Shown here piece by piece: positions 32,097-40,428 of a stretch of 64,000 nucleotides of DNA (position 1 is the first letter of the stretch; each line of letters begins with the position of its first letter). Under the pieces are notes generated by a model. The model did not search any database. It was not told the DNA's origin and saw only the letters and a program-made list of their open reading frames with translations. Source of the DNA: Nocardia asteroides (GTDB lineage: Bacteria; Actinomycetota; Actinomycetes; Mycobacteriales; Mycobacteriaceae). Position numbers and translations under genes: made by a program. The stretch lies in the NCBI RefSeq assembly GCF_900637185.1, contig NZ_LR134352.1, positions 4,082,001 to 4,146,000 of the forward strand, given 5' to 3'.

Positions 32097-34195
32097 TGAT
32101 GCGAGAGCGTGAGGAACACGGATGGGACCGGTTCGCCCGGCTCGTCACCGGCCGGAGATCATGGGCGCTGCTGCTGGGGGTGCTGGTGGCCGCCGTGGCG
32201 GTCATGGGCCTGGCGGGCAGCAACGACAGCGCGGGGCAGGCGCCGGTGTCGCTACCGTCGTCGGCCGAATCCGCGCGGGCCGCCGAGGCGGCCGCGCTGT
32301 TCCCCGACGCTGGACAAGCCACCGCGATCCTGGTGGCGACCCGGGTCGACGACGGTCCACTGACCGCGACCGACCTCGCGGCGGTGGACGCGGCGCTCGA
32401 GCGGGCGGGCGTGCCCGCGGGGGCCGGATCCCGCGCTGTGCCCGCACCCGACGGACGTGCGGCGCTGGCACCGATCCCGGTGTCCGCCGAGCTCAACGGA
32501 TTCGCGCTCACCGACCGGATCGGTGAACTGCGCACCGCCGTCACCACCGGGCTGCCGGACTCGCTGCGCCTGCAGGTGACCGGCGGCCCGGCCTTCGGCG
32601 CCGATATCGCCGACTCCTTCGCCGGAGCCAACACCCTGCTGTTGATCGTGACGGCGCTGGTGGTGATGGCACTGCTGATCCTCACCTACCGATCGCCGGT
32701 GCTGTGGCTGATCCCGCTGACGGTGGTCGGTCTGGCCGACCGCGTCGCCACCAGCGTCGGCACCGGGCTGGCCGAGCTGACCGGCCTCACGTTCGACGGC
32801 TCCACCTCCGGCATCACCAGCGTGCTGGTCTTCGGTGCGGGCACCAACTACGCGCTGCTGCTGGTCTCGCGCTATCGCGACGAACTGCACCGCCACACCG
32901 ACCATCGCCTCGCCCTGCGCGCGGCGGTACGCCATGCGGCGCCCGCCGTGCTCGCCAGCAATGTGACCGTCGTCCTCGCGCTGCTGACGCTGCTGCTCGC
33001 CGCGCTGCCCAACACCCGCAGCCTCGGCGCCTTCGCCGCGGCCGGGCTCGTCGTCGCCCTGCTCTTCGTGCTGCTGGCACTGCCGCCCGCCCTGGCGCTG
33101 TGCGGGCGAAAGGTCTTCTGGCCGTTCGTGCCCCACGCCGACGGCCGTGATCCGGCCGAGCACGGCGTCTGGGCCGCGGTGGCGACCCGGGTGGTGCGGC
33201 GGCCCGCGGTGGTCGCCGGTGCCGCGTCGGCGGTGCTGGTCGTCTTCGCGACGGGCCTGGCCACCACCGATATCGGGCTCTCACGCACCGAACAGTTCCG
33301 GGTGGACGCCGAATCCGTCGACGGCCTGCGCACGATGGCCGCGCACTTCCCGTCCGGCTCGTCCGATCCGGCCGTGGTGATCGCGCGGACGACCGCCGCC
33401 GACCCGGTCCAGGCCGCCCTCGACGCCGTCCCCGGCATCTCCGGAGCCACCCGCACCGCCACCGCACCGGCGGGGACCACGCGCTGGTCGGTGGTGCTGA
33501 ACGCCGAGCCGGGCACCGAGGAGGCGTTCACCACCATCGCGGCGATCCGGTCCGCGGTGGGCGCGGTCCCCGGCGCCGAGGCGCTGGTGGGCGGATCCGA
33601 TGCCGAGGCGCTCGACATCCGCGACGCGGCCCGGCGCGATCAGGTTCTGGTCATCCCGTTGATCCTGGCGGTCGTCCTGCTGGTGCTGCTGGTCCTGCTG
33701 CGGGCGGTGCCCGCGGCGATCCTGCTGGTCGGGGTGACGGTGCTCAGCGCGCTCGCGGCCCTCGGCGCGGGCAGCTGGCTCAGCGACACCGTGTTCGGGT
33801 TCCCCGCGCTGGACACCAATGTGCCGCTGTTCGGGTTCCTGTTCCTGGTCGCCCTCGGCGTGGACTACACGATCTTCCTGGTGACCAGGGCGCGCGAGGA
33901 GGCGGCCACGCACGGCACCACCCGCGGCATGGTCCGCGCCGTCGCCTCGACCGGCGCCGTGATCACCAGCGCGGGCGCGGTGCTGGCCGCGGTGTTCTGC
34001 GTGCTGGGGGTGCTGCCGCTGATCACGCTCACCCAGCTGGGCATCGTCGTCGGAATCGGCATCCTGCTCGACACATTCGTGGTGCGGACCCTGGTCGTGC
34101 CCGCGCTGTTCGCGCTCCTCGGCGACACTGTGTGGTGGCCGGCCGAACCAGCACCCGCCGACAGCGCACGATCCGAGGAGATGGCCGCGGTCTGA
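32096..34195 (+). CDS. MMPL/RND-family membrane transporter
   Basis: The 699-residue inner-membrane protein has two repeats, each with one helix, a soluble loop and a cluster of about five helices (near residues 180-345 and 515-680). Typical MMPL motifs are VFGAGTNYALLLVSRYRDEL and VALGVDYTIFLVTRAREEA, which carry the proton-relay type residues (Asp in the second cluster). It is shorter than mycobacterial MmpL3 and lacks a large C-terminal domain, resembling YdfJ/SCO-type MMPLs. The start is GTG 32096 or ATG 32099. It is probably repressed by the divergent MarR and ends at a strong terminator. The cargo is unknown. Confidence 0.9.
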   Translation: MMREREEHGWDRFARLVTGRRSWALLLGVLVAAVAVMGLAGSNDSAGQAPVSLPSSAESARAAEAAALFPDAGQATAILVATRVDDGPLTATDLAAVDAALERAGVPAGAGSRAVPAPDGRAALAPIPVSAELNGFALTDRIGELRTAVTTGLPDSLRLQVTGGPAFGADIADSFAGANTLLLIVTALVVMALLILTYRSPVLWLIPLTVVGLADRVATSVGTGLAELTGLTFDGSTSGITSVLVFGAGTNYALLLVSRYRDELHRHTDHRLALRAAVRHAAPAVLASNVTVVLALLTLLLAALPNTRSLGAFAAAGLVVALLFVLLALPPALALCGRKVFWPFVPHADGRDPAEHGVWAAVATRVVRRPAVVAGAASAVLVVFATGLATTDIGLSRTEQFRVDAESVDGLRTMAAHFPSGSSDPAVVIARTTAADPVQAALDAVPGISGATRTATAPAGTTRWSVVLNAEPGTEEAFTTIAAIRSAVGAVPGAEALVGGSDAEALDIRDAARRDQVLVIPLILAVVLLVLLVLLRAVPAAILLVGVTVLSALAALGAGSWLSDTVFGFPALDTNVPLFGFLFLVALGVDYTIFLVTRAREEAATHGTTRGMVRAVASTGAVITSAGAVLAAVFCVLGVLPLITLTQLGIVVGIGILLDTFVVRTLVVPALFALLGDTVWWPAEPAPADSARSEEMAAV

Positions 34196-34220
34196 CGCAC
34201 GCCGCGCGCTGTCCGGAAAC

Positions 34221-34270
34221 GACGAAGCCCCTGGTCCACGGTTCTCCACCGGGGTACCAGGGGCTTCGTC
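34221..34270. terminator. Strong bidirectional terminator hairpin
   Basis: A perfect 15-bp inverted repeat (34221-34235 and 34256-34270) with a 20-nt loop lies between the convergent MMPL and GMC oxidoreductase genes. Confidence 0.85.
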
Positions 34271-34276
34271 CGGATC

Positions 34277-36004
34277 TCAGCCCGCGGTCTGCTCGGTTGT
34301 GCGGATCTCGATGATCGGCAGCACCAGCGCGGCGGGCGCACCGGCGGGCACCACCGGCTGCTGCGGGGCCACCGCCGCGATCCGGGCGTAGCCCGCGCTC
34401 TGCTCCGGGCGGGTGTCGGCCTCGCCCTTGTTCGGCCAGTAGGCCGCCGCGCGCTCGGCCTGGGCGGTGATCGTCAGCGACGGGTTCACGCCGAGGTTCG
34501 CCGAGACCGCGGCACCGTCGACGACACTGAGGGTCGGATACCCGAACACGCGGTGGTAGGCGTCGATGACGCCGTGGTCGCGGTCGGCGCCGATGGCGGC
34601 ACCGCCGAGGAAGTGCGCGGTCAGCGGGACGTTGAACACCTCGCCCCAGGTGCCGCCCGCGACGCCGCCGATCTTCTCCGCGACCCGGCGGGTCACGTCG
34701 TTGCCCGCCGGGATCCAGGTCGGGTTGGGTTCGCCGTGGCCCTGCTTGGAGGTCAGCTTGCGGCCACCGAACAGGCCGCGCTTGGTGTAGGTGGTGATCG
34801 AGTTGTCCAGGTGCTGCATCACCAGCGAGATGATGGTGCGCTCGCTCCAGTTCTTCACGCTCAGGAACCGCAGCAGCAACAGCGGATGCAGCAGTGCGAC
34901 ACCGAGGAACCGCAGCCAGCGCGGGACCTTGCCGCCGCCGTCGACCATGAGGGTCTGCAGCAGACCCATGGAGTTGGAGCCCTTGCCGTAGCGCACCGGC
35001 TCCACGTGGGTATCGGGCGTCGGGTGGATCGAGGAGGTGATCGCGACGCCCTTGGTGAAGTCCTGGCCGGGGGCCAGGGTCTTGGTCGCCGCGCCGACGA
35101 TCGACTCGGAGTTGGTGCGGGTCAACAGGCCCAGCTTGTCCGACAGGTTCGGCAGCACACCCTGATCGCGCATCGAGTGCAGCAGCTTCTGCGTGCCGAG
35201 CGTGCCCGCGGCCAGGACGACCTGCCCGGCGGTGTAGGTCTTGGGGTCCTTGCGCACCCACGCGCCGGTCCGCTCGGTGGCCACGTCCCAGCTGCCGTCC
35301 GGCAGCGGGCGCAGCGCGGTGACCGTGGTCATCGGAATGATCTGCGCCCCGGCCTGTTCCGCGAGGTACAGGTAGTTCTTGACCAGGGTGTTCTTGGCGC
35401 CGAACTTGCAGCCGACCATGCAGTCGCCGCATTCGACACAGCCGGTGCGCTCGGGGCCGACGCCACCGAAGTACGGATCGGCCACCGTCTTGCCCGGCTC
35501 GCCGAAGAACACGCCGACCGGGGTCTGCACGAAGGTGTCACCGACGCCCATGTCCTCGGCGACGGACTTGAAGATCTCGTCGGCGGGCGTCATGTGCGGA
35601 TTGCGCACCACGCCGAGCATCTTCTGGGCCCGCTCGTAGTACGGGGTGAGCTCGGCGCGCCAGTCGGTGATGTCGCGCCACTGGGCGTCCTGGAAGAACG
35701 GCTCCGGCGGCACGTACAGGGTGTTGGCGTAGTTCAGCGAGCCACCGCCGACCCCGGCGCCACCGAGGATCAGCACGTCGCGCAGCGGATGGATGCGCTG
35801 GATGCCGAAGCAGCCCAGCTTGGGCGCCCACAGGAACTTGCGCAGATCCCAGCTGGTCTTGGGCAGTTCGTCATCGGCGAACCGGCGCCCGGCCTCGAGA
35901 ATGCCGACCCGGTATCCCTTCTCCACCAGGCGCAGCGCGGTGACGCTGCCGCCGAAGCCGGAGCCGACGATCAAGACGTCGAAGTCGGTGGTGCGATCGG
36001 ACAT
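34277..36004 (-). CDS. GMC-family FAD oxidoreductase, cholesterol oxidase (ChoD)-like
   Basis: The 575-residue flavoenzyme has the N-terminal FAD loop FDVLIVGSGFGGSVTALRL and the GMC motif VLILGGAGVGGGSLNYANTL. A cysteine-rich insert CVECGDCMVGCKFGAKNT (about residues 187-204) follows, and the C-terminal GMC half contains TAHFLGGAAIGAD and NLGVNPSLTITAQAER. Length and motifs match M. tuberculosis ChoD (578 aa), annotated as a cholesterol oxidase although its sterol activity is debated. No signal peptide is seen. It is divergent from a MerR regulator, with a perfect palindrome in the spacer. Confidence 0.85.
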   Translation of the reverse strand: MSDRTTDFDVLIVGSGFGGSVTALRLVEKGYRVGILEAGRRFADDELPKTSWDLRKFLWAPKLGCFGIQRIHPLRDVLILGGAGVGGGSLNYANTLYVPPEPFFQDAQWRDITDWRAELTPYYERAQKMLGVVRNPHMTPADEIFKSVAEDMGVGDTFVQTPVGVFFGEPGKTVADPYFGGVGPERTGCVECGDCMVGCKFGAKNTLVKNYLYLAEQAGAQIIPMTTVTALRPLPDGSWDVATERTGAWVRKDPKTYTAGQVVLAAGTLGTQKLLHSMRDQGVLPNLSDKLGLLTRTNSESIVGAATKTLAPGQDFTKGVAITSSIHPTPDTHVEPVRYGKGSNSMGLLQTLMVDGGGKVPRWLRFLGVALLHPLLLLRFLSVKNWSERTIISLVMQHLDNSITTYTKRGLFGGRKLTSKQGHGEPNPTWIPAGNDVTRRVAEKIGGVAGGTWGEVFNVPLTAHFLGGAAIGADRDHGVIDAYHRVFGYPTLSVVDGAAVSANLGVNPSLTITAQAERAAAYWPNKGEADTRPEQSAGYARIAAVAPQQPVVPAGAPAALVLPIIEIRTTEQTAG

Positions 36005-36054
36005 ACGAGGGCTCCTCGAAGGGTGTCGACAGTGACGCGGGTAACGCTAACGTC

Positions 36055-36070
36055 GACAGCCAGAGCTGTC
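36055..36070. promoter_or_regulatory. MerR-type operator between the GMC oxidase and merR-like gene
   Basis: GACAGC-CAGA-GCTGTC is a perfect 6-bp inverted repeat in the 100-bp divergent spacer. Read toward the GMC gene it overlaps a consensus -35 TTGACA. MerR regulators bind such short dyads within the promoter, which makes it the likely control site of both genes. Confidence 0.6.
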
Positions 36071-36092
36071 AAAGTCCGTCGCGGGTGGCCCC

Positions 36093-36105
36093 TATGCTGG
36101 TCGGG
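36093..36105 (+). promoter_or_regulatory. -10 element and leaderless start of the MerR gene
   Basis: TATGCT (36093-36098) lies 6 nt upstream of the GTG at 36105, and no ribosome site is present. This spacing places the transcription start at or next to the start codon. Confidence 0.55.
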
Positions 36106-36833
36106 TGCCTCGATACACCCGAGCGGAACTCGCCGACGTCAGCGGCGTCGCGGCGCGCACCATCCGCTACTACCACTCGCTCGGCGTGCTGCCGAAGCCC
36201 GGCCGCGCGGGCAAGGAGGTCGTGTACTCCGACGCGCACCTGGACCGGCTGCGCGACATCGTCGCCATGCAGGCCAGGGGACTGCGGCTCGACGCGATCC
36301 GCCAGGTGTTCGACGCCGAACCCGCGCCCGCCCCCGGTGACTGGCGCACGCTGTTCGACCCGCGCACCGCGCAGGGGGAGCGCGCCGGCCTGCTCGACGA
36401 CGCCGAACTGACCGCCCTGCTCGGTGACCGCGGCACCGATGTCCTCACCGAGCTGATCGCCGCCGGCTACCTCGAGCGGCGCGGCGACGGCTGGTTCGTG
36501 CCGGACCGCCCGATGTTCAAGGGCGCGCTGGTGCTCTACGACGTCGGCACCGACATCACCCTCAGCGGCGTCCTGCGCACCCTGATCCGCGGCCGGATCG
36601 CCGACCTGGCCGACGAGGTGGTGCGCACCGTGCGCGACGCGGCGGGCACCACCTATGGCGGCGAGGACATCAGCGTCGACCTGAGCCGCTTCCGGGACCG
36701 GTTCCTGGCCATGGCGTGGGAAGTCGGCGGCGCCACCTTCGCCGCGGAGATCGAACGCGCGGCCGGACCCGTCGACCCTGACGACGACACCACCGAACGC
36801 CGTCGCCTGCCCGGCGCCGCCGGTGCGCGATGA
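36105..36833 (+). CDS. MerR-family transcriptional regulator
   Basis: The 242-residue protein begins directly with the MerR winged HTH (residues 3-70; YTRAELADVSGVAARTIRYY, then LGVLPKPGRAGKEVVYSDAHLDRL). The C-terminal part (about 75-240) is an uncharacterised alpha/beta effector region without the metal-binding cysteines of MerR or ZntR. GTG 36105 is supported by a leaderless promoter. It is divergent from the GMC oxidase, its probable target. A TetR gene follows 7 bp downstream and may be co-transcribed. Confidence 0.87.
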   Translation: MPRYTRAELADVSGVAARTIRYYHSLGVLPKPGRAGKEVVYSDAHLDRLRDIVAMQARGLRLDAIRQVFDAEPAPAPGDWRTLFDPRTAQGERAGLLDDAELTALLGDRGTDVLTELIAAGYLERRGDGWFVPDRPMFKGALVLYDVGTDITLSGVLRTLIRGRIADLADEVVRTVRDAAGTTYGGEDISVDLSRFRDRFLAMAWEVGGATFAAEIERAAGPVDPDDDTTERRRLPGAAGAR

Positions 36834-36840
36834 TCGGGCG

Positions 36841-37560
36841 ATGAGCACCGACCGGCCGGGACCGCGGGCACAGGCCCGCGCCCAGATGATCGCCGACATC
36901 AAGCGGATCGGCCGCGAACACCTCGCCTCGCAGGGCGCCGCGGCGCTGTCGCTGCGCGCGGTCGCCCGCGATCTCGGCGTGGTGTCCTCGGCGGTGTACC
37001 GCTACGTCCGCAGTCGCGACGAGTTGCTGACCCTGCTGGTGATCGACGGCTACAACGCCCTCGGCGACGCCGTCGACGCCGCCCTGGCCACCGCCCCCGG
37101 CGATCCGGCGACCCGGTTCCGGACGGTCGCCCGCACGGTCCGGGCCTGGGCGCTGGCCGAGCCGGCCTGGTACGGGCTGCTCTACGGCACACCGGTGCCG
37201 GGCTACGCCGCCCCCGCCGCGGACACCGAGGCGCCCGGCGTGCGCGTCATCGCCACGTTGCTCGGCGTGATCGAGGACGCCTACCGCCGCGGGCAGCTCA
37301 CCGCGCCCACCGTCGAGCCGTCGATCACACCCGCCACCCGCGGTGACTTCTCCGCTATCCGCGCGCAATTCGGGCTGACCGCTCCCGACTGGCTGATCGC
37401 CGGCGCTCTCACCGCCTGGACCACCCTGTTCGGCTCGGTGAGCTTCGACGTCTTCGACATGTACGGGCGCGACACCTTCGCCGATCGCGGCGAGGTATTC
37501 GATCTGCAGGTCGACCAGCTGCTGCGGGCTCTCGGTTTCGAGGCGATTGCTGCGGGGTAG
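36841..37560 (+). CDS. TetR-family transcriptional regulator
   Basis: The 239-residue protein has a TetR HTH (about residues 12-65; REHLASQGAAALSLRAVARDLGV, SAVYRYVRSRDELLTLLV) and an all-helical ligand domain of the WHG type (AEPAWYGLLYGTPVPGY). ATG 36841 was chosen, 7 bp after the MerR stop; the open frame extends to 36823 inside the MerR gene. Its target is unknown and may be its own operon. Confidence 0.87.
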   Translation: MSTDRPGPRAQARAQMIADIKRIGREHLASQGAAALSLRAVARDLGVVSSAVYRYVRSRDELLTLLVIDGYNALGDAVDAALATAPGDPATRFRTVARTVRAWALAEPAWYGLLYGTPVPGYAAPAADTEAPGVRVIATLLGVIEDAYRRGQLTAPTVEPSITPATRGDFSAIRAQFGLTAPDWLIAGALTAWTTLFGSVSFDVFDMYGRDTFADRGEVFDLQVDQLLRALGFEAIAAG

Positions 37561-37697
37561 CTATGAGGGCGGGTGTGGTGGCCTCCTTGCAGTGGACCGG
37601 TCGGTACGGTAGCGATCGAGGTAGTTCCCGCGGTATGTGGGTGAAGAGATGTGAACGGCGATGTCCACCGTCGTCGCCAACGAACGGGAGTGCCCGA

Positions 37698-38291
37698 GTG
37701 AATTCTCGCGAGGAGATCTTGCGCCGCGTCCGGGACGGGCTGCGGGACCTGCCCGACGACGAGCGTCGGGTACCCATGCGCCGGACGTCCGGGCGTCACG
37801 CCGCCGTCGATCCGGCCGAGCGCGGCGAGGTTCTGGCCCGGTTCGCCGAACGGTTGCGTGACCACGGCTCCCTCGTCCGCACGGTCGACCTCGCCGAGCT
37901 CCCCGCCGCCGTCGCCGACGTGCTCTTCGGTATGAGCGTGCGCACCGTCCACGCCGCCGTCGAGCCCGGCCCGGCCTGGCTCGACCACTGGGCGAGCGCC
38001 CCGGGACACGCGGTGGTGCACCGCGGCGCGGACGCCGCCGACACCGGCGAGGCCGTGGTGCACGACGCCGTCGCCGGGGACGCCTCGACCGGCTCGCTCG
38101 CCCTCGACGCCGACGGTGGCCCCGAGGTCTCCGAAGCCCTCCCGCAGGTCTGCGTCGTGCGCGCCGATCGCGTCTTCGGCTCGCTCCCCGACGCGCTCGA
38201 CCGCCTCGACCCTCGCCGTCCGCTGATGTGGCTCGGCGGTCCCGGCGACGCCGGGCTGGCCCGCCAGTTGGTCGTCCTGCTCGTCGAGTAG
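37698..38291 (+). CDS. LutC/YkgG-like LUD-domain protein, orphan and C-terminally divergent
   Basis: The 197-residue protein begins like LutC (NSREEILRRVRDGL, then an acidic DLPDDERRVP linker and RFAERLRDHGSLV). LutC is one of three proteins of an iron-sulfur L-lactate oxidation complex. Here LutA and LutB are absent, and the usual C-terminal GPS-x-T-DIE region is replaced by LMWLGGPGDAGLARQLVVLL. It may have a different role or be degenerating. GGGAG lies 7 nt before the GTG at 37698; the frame is open back to 37563 without a ribosome site. It ends inside a terminator hairpin. Confidence 0.65.
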   Translation: MNSREEILRRVRDGLRDLPDDERRVPMRRTSGRHAAVDPAERGEVLARFAERLRDHGSLVRTVDLAELPAAVADVLFGMSVRTVHAAVEPGPAWLDHWASAPGHAVVHRGADAADTGEAVVHDAVAGDASTGSLALDADGGPEVSEALPQVCVVRADRVFGSLPDALDRLDPRRPLMWLGGPGDAGLARQLVVLLVE

Positions 38292-38307
38292 GTGCTCGAC
38301 GAGCAGG
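38276..38307. terminator. Terminator hairpin spanning the LUD stop codon
   Basis: A perfect 13-bp inverted repeat (38276-38288 and 38295-38307) encloses a 6-nt loop that contains the TAG stop of the LUD gene. It also lies just beyond the stop of a small leftward ORF (38311), so it may act in both directions. Confidence 0.75.
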
Positions 38308-38310
38308 CTG

Positions 38311-38478
38311 TCACGTCAGGGCGTGCACGAACGCCGCCACGAACCGGCCTGCCGCGCGTCCTCCCGTCGCCACCACCTCGAACAGAACCTCGATCGTGGT
38401 GCCGCCGTCTTCGGCCCGGTCCGTATCCGTCCTGTTGTGACGCTTCGACTTTCGGCGCCGCTTGCTGAACATCCCCAT
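38311..38478 (-). CDS. Small basic protein of unknown function (possible)
   Basis: A 55-residue ORF starts MGMFSKRRRKSKRHN and continues into an acidic patch and a helical tail (EVLFEVVATGGRAAGRFV). Third positions are strongly G/C, as in real genes of this genome, and the ORF ends at a shared hairpin. No clear ribosome site precedes the ATGs at 38478 or 38472; a GTG at 38535 would add 19 residues. A coding role is plausible but unproven. Confidence 0.4.
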   Translation of the reverse strand: MGMFSKRRRKSKRHNRTDTDRAEDGGTTIEVLFEVVATGGRAAGRFVAAFVHALT

Positions 38479-38643
38479 GACTTGTCCGACGAACGGGCGG
38501 ACGTATCGGTTCCCGTGCGGCGCCGCCGCGATCACAAGTCGGCGTGGTGGGTTGTGTGGGACTGGAAGTCTCAGTTATTCTCGGGGTAACCGGTGTGACG
38601 GCGCTAACACTGCCGCCGCCGGACGCGAACCGAGGAGGCACCG

Positions 38644-39642
38644 ATGACGCTGACCGAATCGAGCCGCGGCGAACTCATCAGCGAGGAGTATCGAGAGGCG
38701 TTGGCGACCCTGTCCCAGGGATCCGTCGACCGCAACTTCGATCCTTACCTCGACATCGACTGGGATTCGCCCGAGCTCGCCCTTGACCCTGACGACGTGC
38801 GGTGGGTCCTCTCACCCGACGTCGACCCGCTGGGCGCCACCCAGTGGTACCGCGACCAGCCGCTGGACCGGCAGATCGCGATCGGCAAATGGCGGATCGC
38901 GAACACGATCAAGGTGGGCGCGGCCTTCGAGAGCATCCTGATCCGCGGGATGATGCAGTACATCATGAAGCTGCCCAACGGCTCGCCCGAGTTCCGGTAC
39001 TGCTTGCACGAGATGACCGAAGAGTGCAACCACATCCAGATGTTCCAGGAACTGGTGAACCGGATCGGCGTCGACGTGCCGGGCATGCGGCCGATGTTCC
39101 GCGCGCTCTCCCCGCTGATCGGCGTGGCGGGCGGATACGCGCACGCGATCCTGTTCATCGGCATCCTCGGTGGTGAGGAACCGATCGACCACTACCAGAA
39201 GGCCGTCATCCGCGAGGGCGCCTCGATGCCGCCGATGGTGTTGCGCACCATGGAGATCCACATCGCCGAGGAGGCCCGCCACATCTCCTTCGCCGGCGAG
39301 TTCCTGGCCGCGCACATCGGCCGGATGGGCAAGTTCAACCGGGGCGCGTGCTCGGTGGCCTTCCCGATCGCGATGCGCTGGCTGGCGGGCGAGATCATGG
39401 CGCCACCGCGGTCGTTCGCCCGCGAGTTCGACATTCCGCGCGAAGTGATCGAGCAGGCGTTCTGGAAGTCGGAGCACTCCCGGCGGATCCTGACGGGCTA
39501 CTTCGGCGACATGCGCAAACTGGCCGACGACCTCGGCCTGATGAACCCGGTCGCCCGCAGGCTCTGGCACGCCCTCGGCGTGGACGGTCCGGCCTCGCGC
39601 TATCGCAGCGAACCCGAACGCGGCCTGCGGCGCATCGCCTGA
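38644..39642 (+). CDS. AurF-like diiron oxygenase
   Basis: The 332-residue ferritin-like helical protein has diiron ligand motifs EECNHIQMFQ (about residues 122-131) and EEARHISFAGEF (about 210-221), matching the AurF / p-aminobenzoate N-oxygenase family. Family members N-oxygenate arylamines, but mycolata carry several paralogues of unknown function. GAGGAGG lies 7 nt before the ATG. It is convergent with a TetR gene. No biosynthetic genes adjoin it. Confidence 0.88.
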   Translation: MTLTESSRGELISEEYREALATLSQGSVDRNFDPYLDIDWDSPELALDPDDVRWVLSPDVDPLGATQWYRDQPLDRQIAIGKWRIANTIKVGAAFESILIRGMMQYIMKLPNGSPEFRYCLHEMTEECNHIQMFQELVNRIGVDVPGMRPMFRALSPLIGVAGGYAHAILFIGILGGEEPIDHYQKAVIREGASMPPMVLRTMEIHIAEEARHISFAGEFLAAHIGRMGKFNRGACSVAFPIAMRWLAGEIMAPPRSFAREFDIPREVIEQAFWKSEHSRRILTGYFGDMRKLADDLGLMNPVARRLWHALGVDGPASRYRSEPERGLRRIA

Positions 39643-39648
39643 GCGGGG

Positions 39649-39678
39649 CGGGCGACGGTGTTCAGGCGCTGTCGCCCG
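39649..39678. terminator. Possible terminator at a convergent junction
   Basis: An 8-bp inverted repeat, CGGGCGAC (39649-39656) and GTCGCCCG (39671-39678), with a 14-nt loop covers the gap and the last codons of the TetR gene. It is weaker than the other hairpins. Confidence 0.35.
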
Positions 39679-40390
39679 CGGCCAGCTGGGCGATGACGTC
39701 GACGAGCTGCTGATCCGGATCCAGGGTGAGGCCGTGCCGCCGGGCGACCCCGTCGACCACGTGCCAGGCGTAGGAGGCGACCTCCTCGATCAGCTGTTCC
39801 CTGGTGAGGACGGGGTGCGGGTCGGTGGCCCAGCGGGTGACGGTGGCCTCGGTCATCGACACGATGGCGAAGGTCATGGTGTCGGCGGAGCCGTCGTCGG
39901 CCACGCCGACCACCCCGGCGAGCCCGGTGACCAGGGCCCGGGTCGATCCGGCGATAGTGGCGATGAGGGCGCTCATGGCATCCACCTCGGAGTCGGCCTC
40001 CGACGGTCCGGTACGCAGGAACTCGTGCAGACGCGGATGGTCCTCGATCCAGGTGACCACGCCGCCCACGGTGCGGACCAGGATTTCGTGGATGGACCCG
40101 TCCCCGATGTCGAGGGACTCTTCGATGTCGGCGACGAACCGGTCGGCGATCTCGCTCCTGATCCGGCGGTCGAGCTCGTCGCGGCCCGCGAACTGCCGGT
40201 ACACCACCGATTTCGCGAGTCCGGCGTGCTCGGCGATCTGGATGATCGGCACCTCCACCCCGGCCGGGGTCTGCTCGAGCAGCTCGACCGCCGACAGCAC
40301 GATCCGTTCCCGGCGGCTGTCGTTGTGCGGTTGCCATCGGGCTTGTCTGCCGCTCACAGGGGTGGCGGGGCGTGACGTTGCGCTCGACAC
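39662..40390 (-). CDS. TetR-family transcriptional regulator
   Basis: The 242-residue protein has the TetR HTH (about residues 22-68; RIVLSAVELLEQTPAGVEVPI, IAEHAGLAKSVVYRQFAGRDEL) and a helical ligand domain. GTG 40390 is the most upstream plausible start; a second in-frame GTG lies about 12 codons later. Its start lies 38 bp downstream of the secreted GH1 gene's stop, in the same direction, so it could be co-transcribed with that gene or independent. The target is unknown. Confidence 0.85.
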   Translation of the reverse strand: MSSATSRPATPVSGRQARWQPHNDSRRERIVLSAVELLEQTPAGVEVPIIQIAEHAGLAKSVVYRQFAGRDELDRRIRSEIADRFVADIEESLDIGDGSIHEILVRTVGGVVTWIEDHPRLHEFLRTGPSEADSEVDAMSALIATIAGSTRALVTGLAGVVGVADDGSADTMTFAIVSMTEATVTRWATDPHPVLTREQLIEEVASYAWHVVDGVARRHGLTLDPDQQLVDVIAQLAAGDSA

Positions 40391-40428
40391 CCGCCCGAGT
40401 GTAGAGCACCCCTCCGGTGCCGAACCCG

